NCBI RefSeq assembly: GCF_000001735.4
Contig: NC_003071.7
Coordinates: forward strand, 18,451,443-18,515,442
Direction: 5' to 3'
Length of the DNA: 64,000 nt
Source of the DNA: Arabidopsis thaliana
Taxonomy: Eukaryota; Streptophyta; Magnoliopsida; Brassicales; Brassicaceae
In this document: piece after piece, positions 25,901 through 38,200 of the stretch
Position numbering within the stretch: the stretch's first letter is position 1
Layout of the letters: each line of letters begins with the position of its first letter
Position numbers and translations under genes: made by a program
The notes under the pieces: model-generated
Databases searched by the model: none
The model's input: only the letters and a program-made list of their open reading frames with translations
Told to the model about the DNA's origin: nothing

Positions 25901-26490
25901 GTGAAATGCTTAAAAGTATATAGAGTTAAAACAGTCTTTCAGAAATCACGATGGTTATCAATACAATATAAAGAAAATATTGCAAAACAGCTAAGACTCT
26001 AATAGGATTTATAAATGAAAAGAGGCTATATGTTATTAAAAAGCACAAGACTAATATATAAAGAGCTACGACATGTGATGTGAAATTCAAATAGTAAGTA
26101 ACTCACGTTGCACTTCTTTTATTCGTCGTTTTGCCCGAACAACACATCACTCCAACTTATTTAATTGGACTTATTCTGTTACCCGCGATATAGGCTAGCA
26201 AGATAAATTTCATCGCGACATTTCATATCTTGATCATTCTGCCTTATTCAATGGATTCATTCAACCATTCTCTGCTCATTTGGATATGATCATTTACACT
26301 TACATTTTATATTTAGATTCTAAGTCGATAACTAATTTTAAGATTGTTATATGTTGCTTTTATACGTAGACATAAAACTTGTCGTTAATTGTATAAAAAC
26401 AATATGCTAGAAGCCTAGAAGGGCGTGGGAATATAGGAGGTGTATACTTCGTACTTTCCTTGAGCATTCAAATTCAGCAATTGGCGGCGA

Positions 26491-26589
26491 ATGGCTAAAG
26501 CCGAAAGTACCAAATCCAGCCGATATGAGCCGAGTCGAGCTGGTGATAGTTCCTCACGTGTCAAAGCCTTTCTGAGCCGTATTGTTTGA
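26491..26589 (+). CDS. Candidate 32-codon small ORF upstream of DAD1
   Basis: An ATG in strong plant context (GGCGGCGAATGGCT) opens a 32-codon frame ending at TGA 26587-26589. The peptide starts MAKAESTKSS and ends SRVKAFLSRIV. It is basic and Ser-rich, without a signal peptide. The stretch is markedly richer in G+C than the surrounding several kilobases. I do not recognise the peptide. It could be a real small gene, an upstream ORF on a long DAD1 transcript, or a gene relic. Length alone does not prove coding. Confidence 0.3.
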   Translation: MAKAESTKSSRYEPSRAGDSSSRVKAFLSRIV

Positions 26590-26602
26590 GAACTCCCACG
26601 TG
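26555..26602. promoter_or_regulatory. Paired G-boxes (CACGTG) upstream of DAD1
   Basis: Two CACGTGTC motifs, cores at 26555-26560 and 26597-26602, 42 bp apart and about 800 bp before the DAD1 ATG. G-boxes bind bHLH (including MYC2) and bZIP factors. The first lies inside the candidate small ORF, the second just after it. Regulation of DAD1 through them is inference. Confidence 0.45.
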
Positions 26603-27214
26603 TCCAGTCCCATCGAAAACGACGGTCAGATATTTATTTCGATACACACTTCTTTCTCTTCTCATATCATCTCAGCCGTCCATTTCTCTTAGTCTCATTA
26701 TCATACATTTACTTCTTCTTTTTTTTTTTGGTCACCAATTCGGTTAAATCCTTTTTTTTTTGTAAATATAAGTCACATTAAAAAAGAGAGTAAAAACGTG
26801 ATGTCAAAAACACAACTAATAACGTAGAATCCATTCATGATCCCAAATATTGATTTCACATTGTCTTTATGGTCCATGTTAGTTAAGTAAAAGAAAGAAA
26901 GAGCAAACATAGCTTATGTGTACCACATAATCATTTATATAGTATTGAAACTTTGTCAAAGATTGTACTCATTCTTCATAGAATAAAATATACAAACCCA
27001 GCTATTGTTAGCTTTCTAATTTGGTACATTTATTGCTTTTACATACACGAAAACTACTTGAAATCCTACATACACAAACGAGTACCAATGTGTGTATTTG
27101 GGTATTAGATATAAATTCATATACTTATATAAGCACTGTCCACAATTTTCAGAGTCGAGTCCTTTCATTTTCAACAATCTCTTTAACTCCACTATAGATC
27201 CCAACTTTTCTCAC

Positions 27215-27221
27215 TATAAAA
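27215..27221 (+). promoter_or_regulatory. TATA box of DAD1
   Basis: TATAAAA, 162-168 bp upstream of the DAD1 ATG. This implies a leader of about 130 nt, which contains a short CA repeat just before the start codon. Confidence 0.6.
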
Positions 27222-27382
27222 GGAACCCATTTCCTCTTTCCTTCAATCACTTTATCTTCTTACACCAAATCTATCTTCAAGACTTCAACATACTCCATTC
27301 TCTATATACAACCTTTTTAAGAAAACTTTGATTAATCAGATCAAATATTTATAAATTAAAACACACACACACTTTCTCAACA

Positions 27383-28726
27383 ATGAGATTCTCTCTTTCT
27401 CCCGTACGTCCGCATAGTGTAGTAGTACCTTCACTACCAAAACAGGACGTCGTTTCTTATATAAGTGGTACGACGTCGAATCGTCAATGTCGATGTGTAC
27501 TTACACTTCCTTCTCCTTCAGTTTCCACTTCCCGACCACCGGTTTTACCCAAACCGGAAACCTGGGAGAGTTTGCTGCTAAACCATGATCAAATTCCAGG
27601 CGAATTCTCACCCACTGGTTCGAGTATCCCGGTTAAGCTTGGCCGGAGATGGATGGAGTATCAGGGGCTTCAAAATTGGGACGGTCTTTTAGACCCATTG
27701 GACGACAATCTCCGGCGAGAGATTCTCCGGTACGGTCAATTTGTCGAATCGGCTTATCAAGCATTTGATTTCGATCCTTCCTCTCCAACCTACGGGACAT
27801 GCCGGTTTCCGAGGAGCACGTTGTTAGAGCGATCCGGTTTACCCAACTCCGGTTATCGACTAACGAAGAACCTTCGTGCCACGTCAGGTATTAACTTGCC
27901 ACGTTGGATTGAGAAAGCGCCAAGCTGGATGGCTACACAATCTAGCTGGATTGGTTACGTGGCAGTTTGCCAGGACAAAGAAGAGATCTCGCGGCTTGGG
28001 CGTAGAGACGTCGTCATCTCCTTCCGTGGAACCGCCACGTGTCTCGAGTGGTTAGAGAACCTTCGCGCCACGCTGACTCATCTCCCTAATGGGCCTACTG
28101 GAGCAAATCTAAACGGGTCTAACTCTGGGCCCATGGTTGAGAGCGGGTTTTTAAGCTTGTATACTTCAGGTGTTCACAGTTTGAGAGACATGGTAAGAGA
28201 AGAGATCGCAAGGCTACTCCAATCTTACGGCGACGAGCCGTTAAGTGTAACGATAACCGGTCACAGCCTCGGCGCTGCGATCGCGACACTAGCAGCTTAC
28301 GATATCAAAACGACGTTTAAACGTGCGCCTATGGTTACCGTAATATCTTTCGGAGGTCCACGTGTCGGAAACAGATGCTTTCGGAAACTCCTTGAGAAGC
28401 AAGGCACGAAGGTTCTAAGAATCGTGAACTCCGACGACGTCATCACCAAAGTTCCTGGAGTTGTTTTAGAAAACAGAGAGCAAGATAACGTTAAGATGAC
28501 AGCGTCGATAATGCCGAGCTGGATACAGAGACGCGTGGAGGAGACGCCGTGGGTTTACGCTGAAATCGGTAAGGAGCTTCGGCTGAGTAGCCGTGACTCG
28601 CCGCACTTGAGCAGCATCAATGTGGCCACGTGTCATGAGCTGAAAACGTATTTACATTTGGTAGACGGGTTTGTGAGCTCCACGTGTCCATTCAGAGAAA
28701 CAGCTCGGAGAGTTCTCCATAGATGA
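27383..28726 (+). CDS. DAD1: DAD1, chloroplast phospholipase A1 for jasmonate synthesis
   Basis: Intronless, 447 aa. Releases linolenic acid from plastid glycerolipids at the sn-1 position, the first step of jasmonate synthesis in stamen filaments; mutants fail in anther dehiscence, pollen maturation and flower opening. Residues 1 to about 50 are Ser/Val/Pro-rich with basic residues and few acids, fitting a plastid transit peptide. The class-3 lipase domain has the oxyanion strand DVVISFRGTA (209-218) and the nucleophile elbow GHSLG (293-297, Ser295). The other triad residues are very probably Asp352 (NSDDVITKVP) and His418 (CHEL). FGGPRVGN (323-330) is also typical. The start is the first ATG after a CA-rich leader. 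The 10-kb upstream region is unusually gene-poor. Recognised as At2g44810. Confidence 0.96.
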   Translation: MRFSLSPVRPHSVVVPSLPKQDVVSYISGTTSNRQCRCVLTLPSPSVSTSRPPVLPKPETWESLLLNHDQIPGEFSPTGSSIPVKLGRRWMEYQGLQNWDGLLDPLDDNLRREILRYGQFVESAYQAFDFDPSSPTYGTCRFPRSTLLERSGLPNSGYRLTKNLRATSGINLPRWIEKAPSWMATQSSWIGYVAVCQDKEEISRLGRRDVVISFRGTATCLEWLENLRATLTHLPNGPTGANLNGSNSGPMVESGFLSLYTSGVHSLRDMVREEIARLLQSYGDEPLSVTITGHSLGAAIATLAAYDIKTTFKRAPMVTVISFGGPRVGNRCFRKLLEKQGTKVLRIVNSDDVITKVPGVVLENREQDNVKMTASIMPSWIQRRVEETPWVYAEIGKELRLSSRDSPHLSSINVATCHELKTYLHLVDGFVSSTCPFRETARRVLHR

Positions 28727-31700
28727 AGATTCATTGATCCGACATTCGTAACTAATTTAATTTTGTGCAAAGAAACACTAAACCGGGAAGAAAATCAAGA
28801 ACCGCGTAACGGTTTGATTCGGTTAACAAATCAATTTCGTGACATATCTCTAACTTAGCGGTAGAATTAGAAAAGAAAGTAAAGTAGAAGACAGCTCTAA
28901 AGGGCGAAAAATGAAAAATGTATTGAAGCTCGTATAATCTCAAATTGTTTATATACTGTATAGTGTTTTTAAAAAAAATTGCCGGTAATTATGAAAATGT
29001 GGTCATAAATCATAAAATTTTGTCGCACGAGCATGTGCTACTAAAACTCCTAAAGGCGTAAATTGTCTTAACTTGGACAGAAAAGGAAGTGAAAAGACAA
29101 AAATGTCCCTATCTCCGTCCAAATATGAGAAATGGGAATGCCCCAATGATGGTGCCACGTAAGCACCGACCGTTCGAAGAAGTTGACTGGATCTCTGTAC
29201 TTGGCAAAAAAGCTTAAAAGATTCAGTTGCTTGCAAAATCTGAATGCCCAATGAGAACACGCATCATGCGCCGTCCATTTATTTACCGTATAGTATTTAC
29301 TTTCCTCGTTACCAGGAAAATTCACCATCAACGCGTTATTTTGTGGGTGTGTCATGTCTGTGTTGTTTTAAAACTCTCCATAAAAGTTGGTTTTATGTTA
29401 ACGTACTACTAAGAAAGACCATAAAATAATGGCCAAGAAATGGGATATATGATTCTCGTGATAATGCGTTATTCTATGAGTAATATAAAGCAAACTAGTG
29501 TTCAGTTCCATGTGTATTAATATAAAAGTATCATGTTGTATAAGTAAATAGAATATTTCAAAATAATTATAATATTTCTATATGTATGCTAAACATAATT
29601 ACATGGTTCATTGGCGTAGAGAAAATAACATTTTATCATGTTTTGTATATATCTTAATGCATAACACATTCTCACTTAGAACTATCTATTATCTATTTAT
29701 TTTTATTTTATAATATTGTGTTTTTCATTTAATATAAAAAATTCAGACAATGATATATACTCAAAATAATCTTTCAAAAACACATAAAATTATCATCGAA
29801 CAGGAAGGGTAAATAATAGAAGATCTTTTTTGTTTGTGTGTGGGTTAAATATATGACGGACTCTAAGCATATGATTATGTAGTCATTGAAATTAGATATA
29901 GTTTTCAATTTTTCATATAGTCGTTCCTTCTTTTCTCAAAAAGAAACCACTTAACTGAGAAGTGCACGAAAACGGTCAGCATCACTGTTTTTGCGGTGAC
30001 TTGAAAGGGAGAATATATCGCATGCAAAGATCCAAGCCGTATACGTACATATACAGGCACGTCGTAGTCTCAAATATATATGCACAAAAGTGAATAGATC
30101 GCATACCGACCCATACCTAAAATGCTAGCTTTGAAGCTATACATAGCTTTAGAAAGTGACCATCATCGTCATCGTTACTTGTTACTTTGTTAGACCCACA
30201 CCATTCCTCGTCCAAAAATCTATCAAATATGGAGACCGCCACATATTTTAGATTATTAAGCTTATATTGAAGGGTTTTATATTTCTTTCTTGCGTACATT
30301 TCTCTTTCGTTTTCTCTAATGATTTAAGTTAGATTAGAGAGGTCAATAACGTATGCAGTTAACCTTTTCCATTTCCCGTTATTGTGGAAACCTCAGTTTG
30401 ACTACATACTCCGACCACTTTTTAGTGATATTTAACACAAAAAGAACTTTTGAAAAACTAATTTATCGGTGTGACTTTTTTTGTTCGCTTGTGCATTTTT
30501 TTCCAACACTGGTCCATAAGTTTACCATGTAACATATATTAGTATTTAGAGTTAGTATATTTCTACAAATATGTGCACAGCTAGCTAGCATTACTTGGAC
30601 CCTTAAAGGTGACATGTATTGGATATAGGAAATCAGGACCCCTTTAGCAAAAAAAAAAAAAAGAAAAAAAAAAGAAAATCAGGACCATCTTAAAACTATT
30701 TGTTCCTCTCTATATAATGGTTTATAATCATAATTAAGATTTAAAGTACAAATTATAGTTATTAAAAAGGTTAGTTCTCACAGATAATAACAGAAAATAT
30801 TTTAAGTTACCAATTTTAGCACATAATATCTAAAGTTTTTAAAATACTATGAATTTAATATCAAAAATCTTATATAAGTATTTGATGGACGCTTTACGCG
30901 ATAATAATAGAATCATGATTTCAAATTGTGATTAATTTTTTACGTAATTCGGTGAAGATAAGTAATTCTTGTATAAATTTCACTAATGTTAATTTTAAAA
31001 GTTTATGGAAGATATGATATAATTGTTCATAAAACTTGTTATAATGCTATTATAAGATATTTTTCTTAAAAAGACAAGTAAATTACTTTGTTCGTCGAAC
31101 ACAAACTAACTTACGCTTGATCAAGCTGTATTCTACAAAAGTTATACATTATTAATTTATCATTACAAAAATTGGAAAAAGGTTACTTTAACAATTCAAA
31201 AATATATCGAAATCCAAAAAGATTTATCAACTCCTTTTAAATTTCACGTTTTACGTGAATCATGTGATATAATCATATGCATACAAATGTCATCTGAGAG
31301 ATTTCAGCCGACTTTTGAACAAGGACCAAAACAGCCTACGCCATGCGGAGACCACGAAAATAGATATTTTATTATAAATAAATGGATTTTTTTGGACGTA
31401 ATGAAACGAGAAGTGGATCAGAAGATTAATTACATAATCTTTTCTATTTATAAATTTAAACTATTTCTTTCTAATTCATTAACAATTTTGATACATCAGG
31501 ACAATGGTAACTTATGTTACTATAAGACAATGGTAATATCTCAATAGAAGTTTTTTTTTGTAAAATCGCAATATATACATGAATTAATAATGACATATGA
31601 TGGTCATTTGGACATAATATAAAAATATAAATATTTGGCAAAATAAATAAGTAAATGAAGGGGAGAGGAATGTGTGAGTGTGTGTGGGTGTGGATGCCTT

Positions 31701-32820
31701 TATGCCTCCTACATCTCAACATTGAGCAAAATTGCGGCTGCCCAACAACCACCCAAAAGAGAATTAGTCAAAATTATTAAAATCAATGCATGTCCTAATC
31801 TCTCTCACCCAACTCTCACCTTCATTTCAACTCCCATGCATCTTTTTGGTCAATTAATTTATTAATATTATAAATATATTTTTTCAATGAATTTTGAAAA
31901 GACTGTGTTGCATATTAAAATAATGCGTTGTACTATTAAGAGTCAAATTAGAAAATGTACTTTTAACTCCAAATTAATTTACAACATCTTAGATTATGTT
32001 ATTTTTTTTTTTTCAAGTCTTCACGTACGTGGTGTGGTTTGGAGTAACGCGAAGTTGGTCCAAAAGCAGAGAGACTCTTTATATTAAAACTAGAAAACTA
32101 TTAAGAAGACGCAATAGTATTATGCACGTTCACATTTCTTGGTATTCTTTTACATTTTGTTGTTTCTCTGGTCATAAACTAAATTGACTAATTAGCCATC
32201 AATCATTTTTTCTTCAGTGTTTTTTTCAACAATGGACTTTTGTTATAAAACTATCTGTTTAGTGGTTGTTGCTCGATTTTATCCAATTCTGTCACAGAAC
32301 TGAGAAATAACATTAAAGTAAATAATCTTCTATACTGAACCGGTAAGATATAAAAATTTATCAATTTTATCCAATTAACATCGAAGTCCCACGACGTATG
32401 GTGTGAACAGTATAAGATAAAATTAAATACTTTTAGAGGTAGTCGTACGTGAGTACGTGTATAAGACAACACAGCTGATAACTCCCCAATTTCCGACCAA
32501 TGCATTGTACAGTATTATGTATTCATTCGTGTGTGTACTTTTCCCCATAAAATAAACGATTTAGATTTAACTATATAAGAATAGAAAGACTAGAGAAAAA
32601 ATAAGAGAAGAATAAGACCAATGCAATGTATCATGAGTTGTCCATTTATTTCCCCATCCAAAATTCACGTATATTCTTTACACACAAAAAAAAATAAAAA
32701 AAATTCAGTTACATTAGTTTATGTAATTTTTTTAATAAATACTGTATATTATTAAGAAAAAGCTTTTAAAACGAGAGAGCTAAATCATTGTAAAACGTTT
32801 TAGTTTTGGATACCAATGTG
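28727..32820. other. Intergenic, about 4 kb, no gene seen
   Basis: The DAD1 3' UTR is at the left end. The rest is AT-rich, with no ORF above 95 codons and no recognisable product. An 11-bp direct repeat (AAATCAGGACC) flanks an A-rich tract at about 30,629-30,687. No RNA gene recognised. Confidence 0.55.
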
Positions 32821-32829
32821 TTAGTAAAA

Positions 32830-32929
32830 AGCCCACCAAGCCCAATAGATTTTATTTTTGCCAAAAAAAAAATCAAAGAAGAACGAAGCCTTCCTTCTCC
32901 GCCGTAACCTCCGCCAGTGAAACCCTAAA
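32830..32929 (+). promoter_or_regulatory. Telo-box and site II promoter of the Faf1-like gene
   Basis: AGCCCA cores at 32830-32835 and 32839-32844 are followed by the telo-box AAACCCTAAA at 32920-32929. In Arabidopsis this pairing is typical of ribosomal-protein and ribosome-assembly genes, which fits the gene downstream. Confidence 0.65.
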
Positions 32930-33190
32930 CTCCTCTTTCCGATATTTCACTGTTCATCAATCGCTCTGCGTCACTCTTCCTAGCAAGCTCCTTTAATTTT
33001 CCTCTCAATCCAATCGTGATTTTGCATACCCATCAGGTTTCAGGTTAGTACGTAGTCTTAGGAGAAATTAGGTAATCAGATCGATATCGCTATTTGTTCA
33101 TACCTAGATTAGTCAGAATCTGTAATCGAAATTCGATTAGGATGGTGTAGTTCAACGAATTCATAGATACAGAATCACTTCTTCGTAGTT

Positions 33191-34075
33191 ATGGAAAGCT
33201 CTTTGTTTAAAACCTCTTCCGATTTTTGTATCAGAAAAACTGAAATAATGGTGTATAAGCGCAAGTCAATGGAGAAGAAAAAGGAAGGCATGGGTTCTAC
33301 TATTGATCAAAACCTGAGCTTTAAGAATATTATGAAAGATGTTGCACTCTTTGGTAAACACTCTCTTCATTTGTTCGCCATTCTATTTGGATAATGCAAG
33401 TTTTTATGTACTCTTCAGCTGAACATGTTGTTTTATTAAGGTTCTTCGCATATGACATGGAAGGATAAGAAAGCACTGGAGGATAAGAAAGTGACTGCAC
33501 TTGGTGGAAAGGTAAGGTTTTTGCAGTGATCGATATCTTTTCTCGGTCAAGCGGGTTGGTTCGTGAGGTTTCTTTGTTGTTATTGCAGGCACAAAAGATG
33601 CATAGGCTACCGCTGAGTGTAGCTCGAGTGCAGATGAAGAAACAGAAAGATAGAGAAGAGAAGATGTTAGAACAGGTGACTATTTTAGGTTATGAACAAC
33701 TCTGTTCTTTTGATCCGTTGCAACGGCTAGTTTTCTCATGTATTATATTGGCAGAATGTGATTCTTGGCAGATTTGGTGGGGGTGGAAGTAGCAGTAGGA
33801 AACCCGCAGAGAGAAAGCGTACGCCAGAAGAGAGAGTATTGAAGTCAACTGGAGGGATTTTCAAAGGCGGTGTTCTTGATGTTAAGCATTTGCTACGTTC
33901 TGGTCCTTCAAGTAGTAGTGACAGAGATTTCAAGACGAAGAAACCCAGTAGGGTCGAGAAGAACTTGGGAGGAGGAGGTGATGGAGGAGGCATCAAGTCT
34001 AAGGGAAAAAAGAAAGGAGGCAAAAATAAGAATAAAGGAAAGAAGAAAGGAGGTGGCAAGAAGAGAGGCAAGTAA
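33191..34075 (+). CDS. DUF4602 protein, Faf1/C1orf131-like 40S assembly factor
   Basis: Four exons, 33191-33353, 33441-33511, 33589-33675 and 33755-34075, join to 642 nt, 213 aa. Middle and C-terminal residues carry the DUF4602 pattern: ALGGKAQKMHRLPLSVARVQ, then KDREEKMLEQNVILGRFGGG. The tail is an extremely basic Lys/Gly run with no fixed fold expected. The family is named for human C1orf131, whose yeast counterpart Faf1 is a nucleolar component of the small-subunit processome acting on 18S rRNA maturation; that role is inferred here. An in-frame Met at residue 20 (MVYKRKS) is an alternative start. A leader intron after about 33,043 is likely. The telo-box/site II promoter supports a ribosome-assembly role. 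Recognised as At2g44820. Confidence 0.82.
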
Positions 34076-37000
34076 TCGCGGTAGCTCTGTAACAAGTTTT
34101 GAAGCGTTTCAAGTATCATTGTATACTTCACAAGGATTACTCTTGGAATTCAACATTACAGTGAAAGAGCTATGAGTTTTGTTACAAACATGAAATGTTC
34201 TTTCGGCAGTATCCTCTCTTAGGACGAGTCTGTTACAGGTATTGATCTTGTTATGATTGTTTTTATCTTCTTTAAGAGTATTGTAGAAATACAGACTCTT
34301 AGATTGTTATATGTGCAACTTATGAGTAAACATTAATCACATACTACAAAACTATATCATGTGTTTTCAGTCAACGGACCAATTCATTCTTCAGACAATA
34401 TGTTAAATATTTCTAGACATAGTAATACTTTATTAATGTAGTCAAGATCCAGATAAATGCAAGTTCGTTTACTAGGAAATTGATTTCTTGGATACCAGAC
34501 TAATATTTTTGATGATAATTTCAATTTGAAATTGTATAACTTTTAAGCTTTACTTGTACTATAAGAGTATGAAATGATTGTGGACTTTGACCGAGTATCA
34601 AAAGAAAAAGCGTGGGTGGATATCTCTCTACTAGATCCTAAATTCCTAATAATTAGTTTTTGATTTCCCCCAATTCTCTAAACTAAAAGAGTCCTAAAAA
34701 GCTTTGCGAGTTAGGCCACAAAAGCGAGAAATCATATGTTTTTACTCGGTTATTTAAATTTTCACGTCAATAACGTTTTTGAATCCTTACTTTTTTGGCC
34801 GGAAAGGCGATTGAAAAAGATTATGCTAATTATACAAAAAAAATCCCGCCGTTTTTTTATTTGGGCTTCTCATCCACATATCTTACATCAAATGATTATA
34901 GATAGCTGAAGTTGAAAGTCGTGGATTAGTACTCAACTATTGGTCTCCATCCGAATAGGAATTTGTTTTCCATGAAATGATGTGATATTAAGTGCTTTAT
35001 GTTAGTAGTGCCAAAAATACATTGAATTGATGGATGATTACAACACTTTACTTCCTAGCTGGAATCTGGACCCATTTAGGCTTTTCTTTTGCGGCTTCGC
35101 CGTCCAATTCTTTCCACCTTGTACGTGTCCCTAAATCGTGACTTGTTGACAAATTAGGGTGGTGAAGCTCTAGTCACTATTAGTACATGTCTAGTTGTCT
35201 ACCTCAAAACTCGATTACATATGTGTAAAGTAGTTAATGACACTTACATACTAGTCACTAGAGAAGGTTAAGTCTTATATTCGAGCTTCTTTGTATTCAT
35301 ATTACCGGCCACAACGTCAATAACTGGTAAACCAACTACTAGAAAAGTAGAAATGTATAATCTTTGCAAACCTAACTGATTTTTAAAAAATAATTTTTTT
35401 TGACAAGAGTGTGAATGGTTCCAGAATGCACAAAGAAAAATTACGGGCCTAAATTATATATGGGCTTGGTCTAGATCGGGAATGAATTTAATACTTGGGC
35501 CACTTTAAATCCCATTACCTGTCAAGTTCTATTTACATTTAGATGTTCTGGATCTGTAATCTTTTTGGTCAGCAATTTTTACAGATAGTGTTGACCTTAG
35601 TTCTTTCGATAAGAAAGCGATTGGTAAAAAACTTACGTTTACAAAACTGTCTGCATGCACTATAAAATATGAGATTTGCAGTTAGCCAAATTCCACAATT
35701 TTAATTCATTTTAAACTAGTCATAGACTCATAGTATTAGACCAATAAAACCAGACTTATTGAACTAAATGGAGAAATATTCTGAAAATGAAAATAATGAT
35801 GTCAGTGAGGAGGAAAGAATAAAGCATAATGTGATGAGAATGGAATCAGAAGAGAGTCCAAAATTTAAGAATTGTGTGTTGCTTTATCCCTTTGTACTGT
35901 TTCGATACGTCTATATATTTTGTGTTCGAAGTTTCAAACCCTTCTTTATTTTTCTTCTCCTTAGTGCTTTTGGAAAAAGAGAAGGCTCAGATTCAAGCCC
36001 CACCTATAAAGATACCATATAGTTAGCACCCCACATTCACACCCATTAATTCCACATTGTATCCAACTAATACACCCACATAAAATTTAATATCAATAAT
36101 CATTACCTACGGGATTGGTATTTTGTATATGGTTTGCCATTTGAAAAAGACACTTACAGAATTTGGTAACTATGATATAACTTCAAACGAATATTGATAT
36201 CATTAATCAATGGTTGACAAAAAAAAAAAGATTATGATTAAATAATAGTCATACAAAACTGCATGCGTTTTAAAATCTTTCTATAAATGCATTCACATTT
36301 CAGCTCAACAACCTTAAAAAATTTATGTCTAAAGATTGATGATTCTAAAGAAACCATCATTTCTAGTTTTGTACATAGATTTACTTAGAACCAATGAACT
36401 TAAAAAAGATGGCTAGTTATATCAAAATTACGTTCACAACTAATTACAATTAATCTTTAATAGTATTACATAGGAGTTACATTTTGAATAAACTCATGGG
36501 AATATTTTTTTTCTCCATGAACATTGTCAGAGACAAGATTTGTCTTAAGAGTTAGAACTACAGGATTTGATCGATACTATATATATTTCTAAGGACACTA
36601 AAATTCGTCTTAAGCGATTCCAAAAACAAGAAAATGAGAAAGGAAAGTAAAAAAAAAAGGGACGAGACACTGCATGTGTTTTGGACCGTTTGGTTAGAGT
36701 GATAAAAGATAAATCTGTCCCAAACATAGATCCCCTCAATCCACGCGCAGTCTCACCTGATCCGTATTCACCAATTCACCCTCGTCTCGAAAGCCTTATT
36801 TCCGTCTATGAAGGTTATTTCCGTCTATTTTCCGACAACTATCTCTGTTGCTTATAATCTTTGTTTTCCTTTGTTCTTTTGCTCGGAGAATTTTCAACTT
36901 CATTATAGTTAGTGAAGATTTTTATACATTATTAGCAGTGTTTAATCTTCCCAAAATTCTAATATAAAATTATCGTCGCAGCTTTTATTTACTTTACAGA

Positions 37001-38200
37001 CAAATAAAGTATCACTCACGAAGCCCACCATGATTAGAGCGTCGAGGTCCAACATTGTTTTCTTAATCAAACTATACTATTCTTATTGCTGAAATTAAGA
37101 CAAATATTATACTATGAATTAATACAATTTTTTTTTTATGACTCGCAAAACACTGTGTCCACTAATCATTGCTTTCAAGCACATAATGTAAACTGTTCCT
37201 ATATAATTATTGGCATAAAAAGAGAGCAGACAAATTAGTGGAATTGGAGAGACAAGATTAATTAAACAAGTGATCTTATCTTTTCAAGAAACTCAATTCA
37301 TTGCCATATGTGTCATTGTATCAATACACTTCTCCCTAAATGATTCGTTTGATAAAAATTTATAACTTTATCACCAAGTCTATATTCATTTTAAAACCCA
37401 TGCAACTCTCATCATAATGAATTCTAGAGTGATGAGTGTACGTATTTGTAATACTCTTCTTACATTCTCTATTGCACTTACACCACTCATTATTTTTCTT
37501 TCTGTTTCACTTGTTGTTCAAGTTGCATTTAGATTTCAAAGAACACATGTTCAAATGAAGACAAAATCTTGAGTATAGGAAAAACAAAAGGCAAAGAAAA
37601 AAGAAAAGAAAAGTGATGGGAAATGGGTAGAAAAATAACAAAAAAAGCTAATCAATATTATGCGCTGGTGGGTCAAAAAAGTGTTATTTCACAAATCCAC
37701 AAGGCTTTGATTCTTTGTCTCTTTCTTTCACTATTCATTTTTTCTATATTTTATTACACAACAAAAGGAATAGTTTCTTCATCTTCTCTCTCACAACAAC
37801 AACAACAACAAAATATGTATTTCATTTTTGTTTTAAATGTGATCAACTATTGTTTGATACTACTATACCCCTTGTGGCCTTGTCCATCTAATAAATTTAT
37901 CAGCATACGTCTAATCAAAGATTGTGGAATCAAGCTAACAAAATGAATAAAGACATCGATCTTAACGACATAAAAGATAAACGGAATCTCTCAAAGAAAA
38001 AACCTTTGATCTAAAAGCATAAACAAGAAGAAGAAACGTCTCAAACAAATTTTGTAAATTGTAGGTTAAACAAGGAACACATGTAGGTCCTACTTTAATT
38101 ACTGGACCCTACATACTCTGGGCCCCACTCTCTATTTGCCATTTTTTGTTTTTTAATTTTAGCTTTCTCCGTTACCGTCAGTAGTCGCAGCAGCAGGAGC
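34076..38200. other. Intergenic, about 4 kb, no gene seen
   Basis: AT-rich spacer including the 3' UTR of the previous gene. ORFs such as 35768-36022 and 37623-37946 are AT-composition ORFs without recognisable motifs. The 37,790-37,813 region holds a CAA-type microsatellite. Confidence 0.5.

Larger units (their letters stand above)
17110..27214. other. 10-kb gene-poor, AT-rich region upstream of DAD1
   Basis: After the oxygenase 3' UTR there is no convincing protein gene on either strand; the longest ORFs are under 70 codons. Itemised elsewhere: a tandem duplication (18481-19110 and 19227-19715), a 132-bp foldback (22821-22952), a small ORF (26491-26589) and two G-boxes. A GC-rich patch at 17,760-17,815 stands out from its surroundings and may be a relic exon or a leader. 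Short direct repeats flank A/T tracts near 18,265-18,310 and 19,105-19,152. No tRNA or rRNA gene seen. Confidence 0.6.

Noticed and set aside
33736..34131. 131-codon minus-strand ORF rich in Pro, Phe and Leu
   Set aside because: Exact antisense of the Gly/Lys-rich tail of the Faf1-like gene; an artefact of its biased codons.
37623..37946. 107-codon plus-strand ORF with hydrophobic stretches
   Set aside because: Low-complexity T-rich and CAA-repeat sequence; no recognisable protein features.
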